From: Atriophallophorus winterbourni
Lineage: Eukaryota > Platyhelminthes > Trematoda > Plagiorchiida > Microphallidae
DNA length: 64,000 bases
Direction: 5' to 3'
Assembly: GCA_013407085.1 (NCBI GenBank)
Contig: JACCGJ010010473.1
Span: 1 to 64,000, forward strand
Part shown: positions 62,159 to 64,000 of the stretch, piece after piece
How the letters are laid out: the number at the start of each line of letters is the position of its first letter
How positions within the stretch are numbered: position 1 is the first letter of the stretch
Made by a program: the position numbers and the translations under genes
The notes under the pieces: model-generated
Told to the model about the DNA's origin: nothing
Database searches by the model: none
Seen by the model: the letters and a program-made list of their open reading frames with translations, nothing else

Positions 62159-62199
62159 ATCAATACATTATTACTGATCACAGCGCCATACATTCGTGA
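62159..62199 (+). CDS. 3' terminal exon, U8
   Basis: First bases are AT instead of GT (gtattcag|at), so the bridging codon with an A-ending micro-exon is AAT (Asn). Then QYIITDHSAIHS and TGA at 62197-62199. Confidence 0.52.
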
Positions 62200-62220
62200 A
62201 AAAATAACAAATGGCGATAA

Positions 62221-62770
62221 TTCGAAGTAAAATACCATTCCAAAACGCTCAAATCTAACCGGATGCACAGGAACAGTTTCTAGGGTTTTGCCTCTAATCA
62301 GCTATGCGTATCTGCTGGACATTTTGCGTTTCGAACTAGTATTTGTGTAAATGGATGGCGCAATGTTCATGTGCATCCAGTGAGGTTTTAGCGTTTCGAA
62401 GTAGTATTCTAATTCGAACCCTCGCAGCAATACGCCGTTTGATCCGTTGAGGATTAGTTTAGTCCCTCATGCTACTTATAAAAGTAGCGAGTAGACGTGA
62501 ACTTCGATTCACATTGCGCTATCCGTCAGCACAAATACTAGATCGAAACGCGAAACGTCCAGCGGATACGCATAGCTGATGAGAGTCAAAAACCTCGAAA
62601 CCGATCCCGTGCTTCCGGTGAGATTTTAACGTTTCGGAATGGTATTCTACTTCGAACTATCCTGGGTTGTAATATCCCTCGCGGCAACACGCCGTTCGAT
62701 CAGATGGGGAATAGTTTAGTCCCTTCAGCTAGTTATAAAAGTTGCGAGTAGAAGTGAACTTCGAATCACA
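62221..62770. repeat. Expanded nested inverted repeat in U8
   Basis: The normal 198-base element (62221-62418) is followed by a second, inverted version of its arm and centre (about 62515-62658). Around this are two direct copies of a ~115-base block (62419-62515 and 62671-62768) sharing GCAA.ACGCCGTT, TAGTTTAGTCCCT and TATAAAAGT.GCGAGTAGA. The block occurs nowhere else in the window. Confidence 0.7.
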
Positions 62771-63332
62771 AATGGCGTTAATGTTGATCTGTTTCGAAGA
62801 AAACGAATATCAAATCAACTAGTATGTATGAGTTTAATAACAACTATTTACCTTTGCATTAATGCCGTTTTTCTAGATTGCTCCGTCCGCTATAATATAA
62901 GCCAGTCATTCTGACTAAAACTAGGATGATATTTAACGCACATTGTCTATATTTCCACATTGACTGGAACAGAGCTTTGACCCGTATCTGAAACTTGTTC
63001 CGCAAACGCTGAATCTTGAATGAGGGATTGATATTTAACTTTTTGTCTGTGGCTGTGACCGGAACTGTTTTCAGTAGATTCATTTGTAGTGTATTTCGTA
63101 AAACAGATTATCAAAAGTAGGCTTAAAACAAACTTTGCCGTATCGATTTACTTAACTCTTTGGCTTACAATCCCGGTTAGATTGTGTCCTGAAAATGAAT
63201 AAAATAAGCTTGCTAAAAATAAGCTACTGTTCGCGAACCCTGTGTTAACTGTGAGAACGTGGTTACTAGTCTGTCACGTGTCTAAAATGCTTAAAACGTA
63301 ATACGGAAATTATGAGAAAACTTTGATCGCGG

Positions 63333-64000
63333 ATGCGACATCGATCCTAAATGATGAAAAAAGTTTTACATGCTGAGTGTGTAAAGTTGGATGAAAAGAA
63401 CAAAACGTTGGTTAATCAGCTAGGAACATTCTTATGCATTACAAGCTGGAGGATTGCATATTGAGCTTATAGCTGTGCATATAAAAATAAGGGCATCAAT
63501 TCTGTTTTACCAGTAAAACCACCGAAAACTTGAAATTGCAGTCATTAGTGTGAATCAGAAAAAATAAACTTCTTGGCAGCTCATTCAGGGCGAACGTTTA
63601 ACTGTTATATATTAAACGTAGAATCGTGCGCAGCGCTCTCTTCATCGAGATTCAAGATTTATGAAAACGTATCTCACAAAAACTGATCTGACATGAAAAC
63701 GGTAAGAATGCCAAGCCATCTGTACATCTAAATGTTCAGCTAAAACCATCGTGTTGAAATACAAACGGTCATGCACAAATGTTTGCGAACATATGCAAAG
63801 TAATTTGTACCAACTTTCAAGATTCCAGCGAGTTACGTTTTTGAATAGACTGAGATACGACCCAGAACAAAGTTTCACAGTCTGTACGTTGTTGTGTACA
63901 GAAACCATCAGACCTAAAGCCATTACGCGTTTGGTTCGCGAACCGAGCTCCTTAAATTTTATTGGAACATGTTCACTGAACATGATTGTATTTCTGTGTT
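63333..64000 (+). repeat. Long-range duplicate of 8070-8734
   Basis: Nearly identical to 8070-8734 (offset about 55.27 kb), including the region before the signal-peptide exon. Differences are single bases, such as ACTGATCTGAC for ACTGCACTGAC. Confidence 0.9.
63982..64000 (+). CDS. Signal-peptide-like first exon, third copy (partial)
   Basis: Begins ATGATTGTATTTCTGTGTT (MIVFLC...), identical to 8716, and is cut by the window end. Confidence 0.5.

Larger units (their letters stand above)
58112..63566 (+). repeat. Tandem unit U8 (5.45 kb, last and most diverged)
   Basis: Enlarged by the RTE insertion (61419-61778) and by expansion of the inverted-repeat element (62419-62770). It carries more substitutions than U3-U7, as expected at an array edge, and its end passes into sequence identical to that after U2. 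Confidence 0.85.

Noticed and set aside
62567..62600. Hammerhead-ribozyme-like core: CTGATGA, a GAG/CTC helix with an 8-base loop, then GAAA; related minus-strand sequence in every unit.
   Set aside because: Helices I and III and a cleavable triplet in the right place could not be drawn, and in the other units the helix II closing pair is lost. Probably coincidence; a covariance-model search would decide.

Overview
The window is AT-rich, intron-dominated animal DNA with no long intact genes. GT-AG introns around very short exons of 9, 12, 24 and 27 nt, short secreted-protein-like end exons, decayed LINE endonuclease/reverse-transcriptase ORFs and an LTR element primed by tRNA-Trp together suggest a parasitic flatworm, most likely a schistosome or close relative. 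Micro-exon genes (MEGs), which encode secreted proteins from strings of symmetric micro-exons, are a hallmark of schistosomes. I could not assign any gene to a named MEG, so gene symbols are left empty. Exon calls rest on splice signals, reading phase and conservation between the many internal copies, not on transcripts.

Layout. (1) 1-8.3 kb: one partial and one full copy of a ~4.8 kb tandem unit. (2) 8.3-17 kb: a diverged gene copy with a signal-peptide-like exon (8716), micro-exons (9112, 9451, 9741, 13766, 14518), a hydrophobic exon (9244) and a short terminal exon (15634). It is interrupted by an internally deleted LINE (9.9-11.5 kb). (3) 16.9-20.6 kb: a second diverged gene start (16934) whose hydrophobic exon is split by a 2.2 kb LTR-element complex (17138-19352), followed by micro-exons 19525, 20258 and 20585. 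(4) 20.7-24.75 kb: a nearly full-length but decayed LINE. (5) 24.4-33.9 kb: two tandem copies (A, B) of a related unit, each with a 9-nt and a 27-nt micro-exon. (6) 33.9-35.0 kb: spacer. (7) 35.0-63.6 kb: six more copies of the ~4.8 kb unit (U3-U8). Each carries the same 27-nt micro-exon followed by a 3' terminal exon. U8 also has a young RTE insertion and an expanded inverted repeat. (8) 63.3-64 kb: a near-identical repeat of 8.07-8.75 kb, where the next signal-peptide exon starts.

How it fits together. Nearly every micro-exon called here is open in phase 1 (two bases, whole codons, one base). Any of them can therefore be joined to, or skipped before, a terminal exon that ends at the first stop in that same phase. 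The peptides are short modules: IVAPVTST in the array, ANVAEASG in A/B, and the leucine/charge modules REKLKKKL, FEKFLMEL and LERLEEEL near the 5' ends. The locus looks like a micro-exon gene cluster that grows by tandem duplication of whole exon-plus-intron units and is being eroded by transposons. I could not find a convincing first exon inside the 4.8 kb units, so it is open whether each is a small gene or whether they are internal repeats of one long gene.
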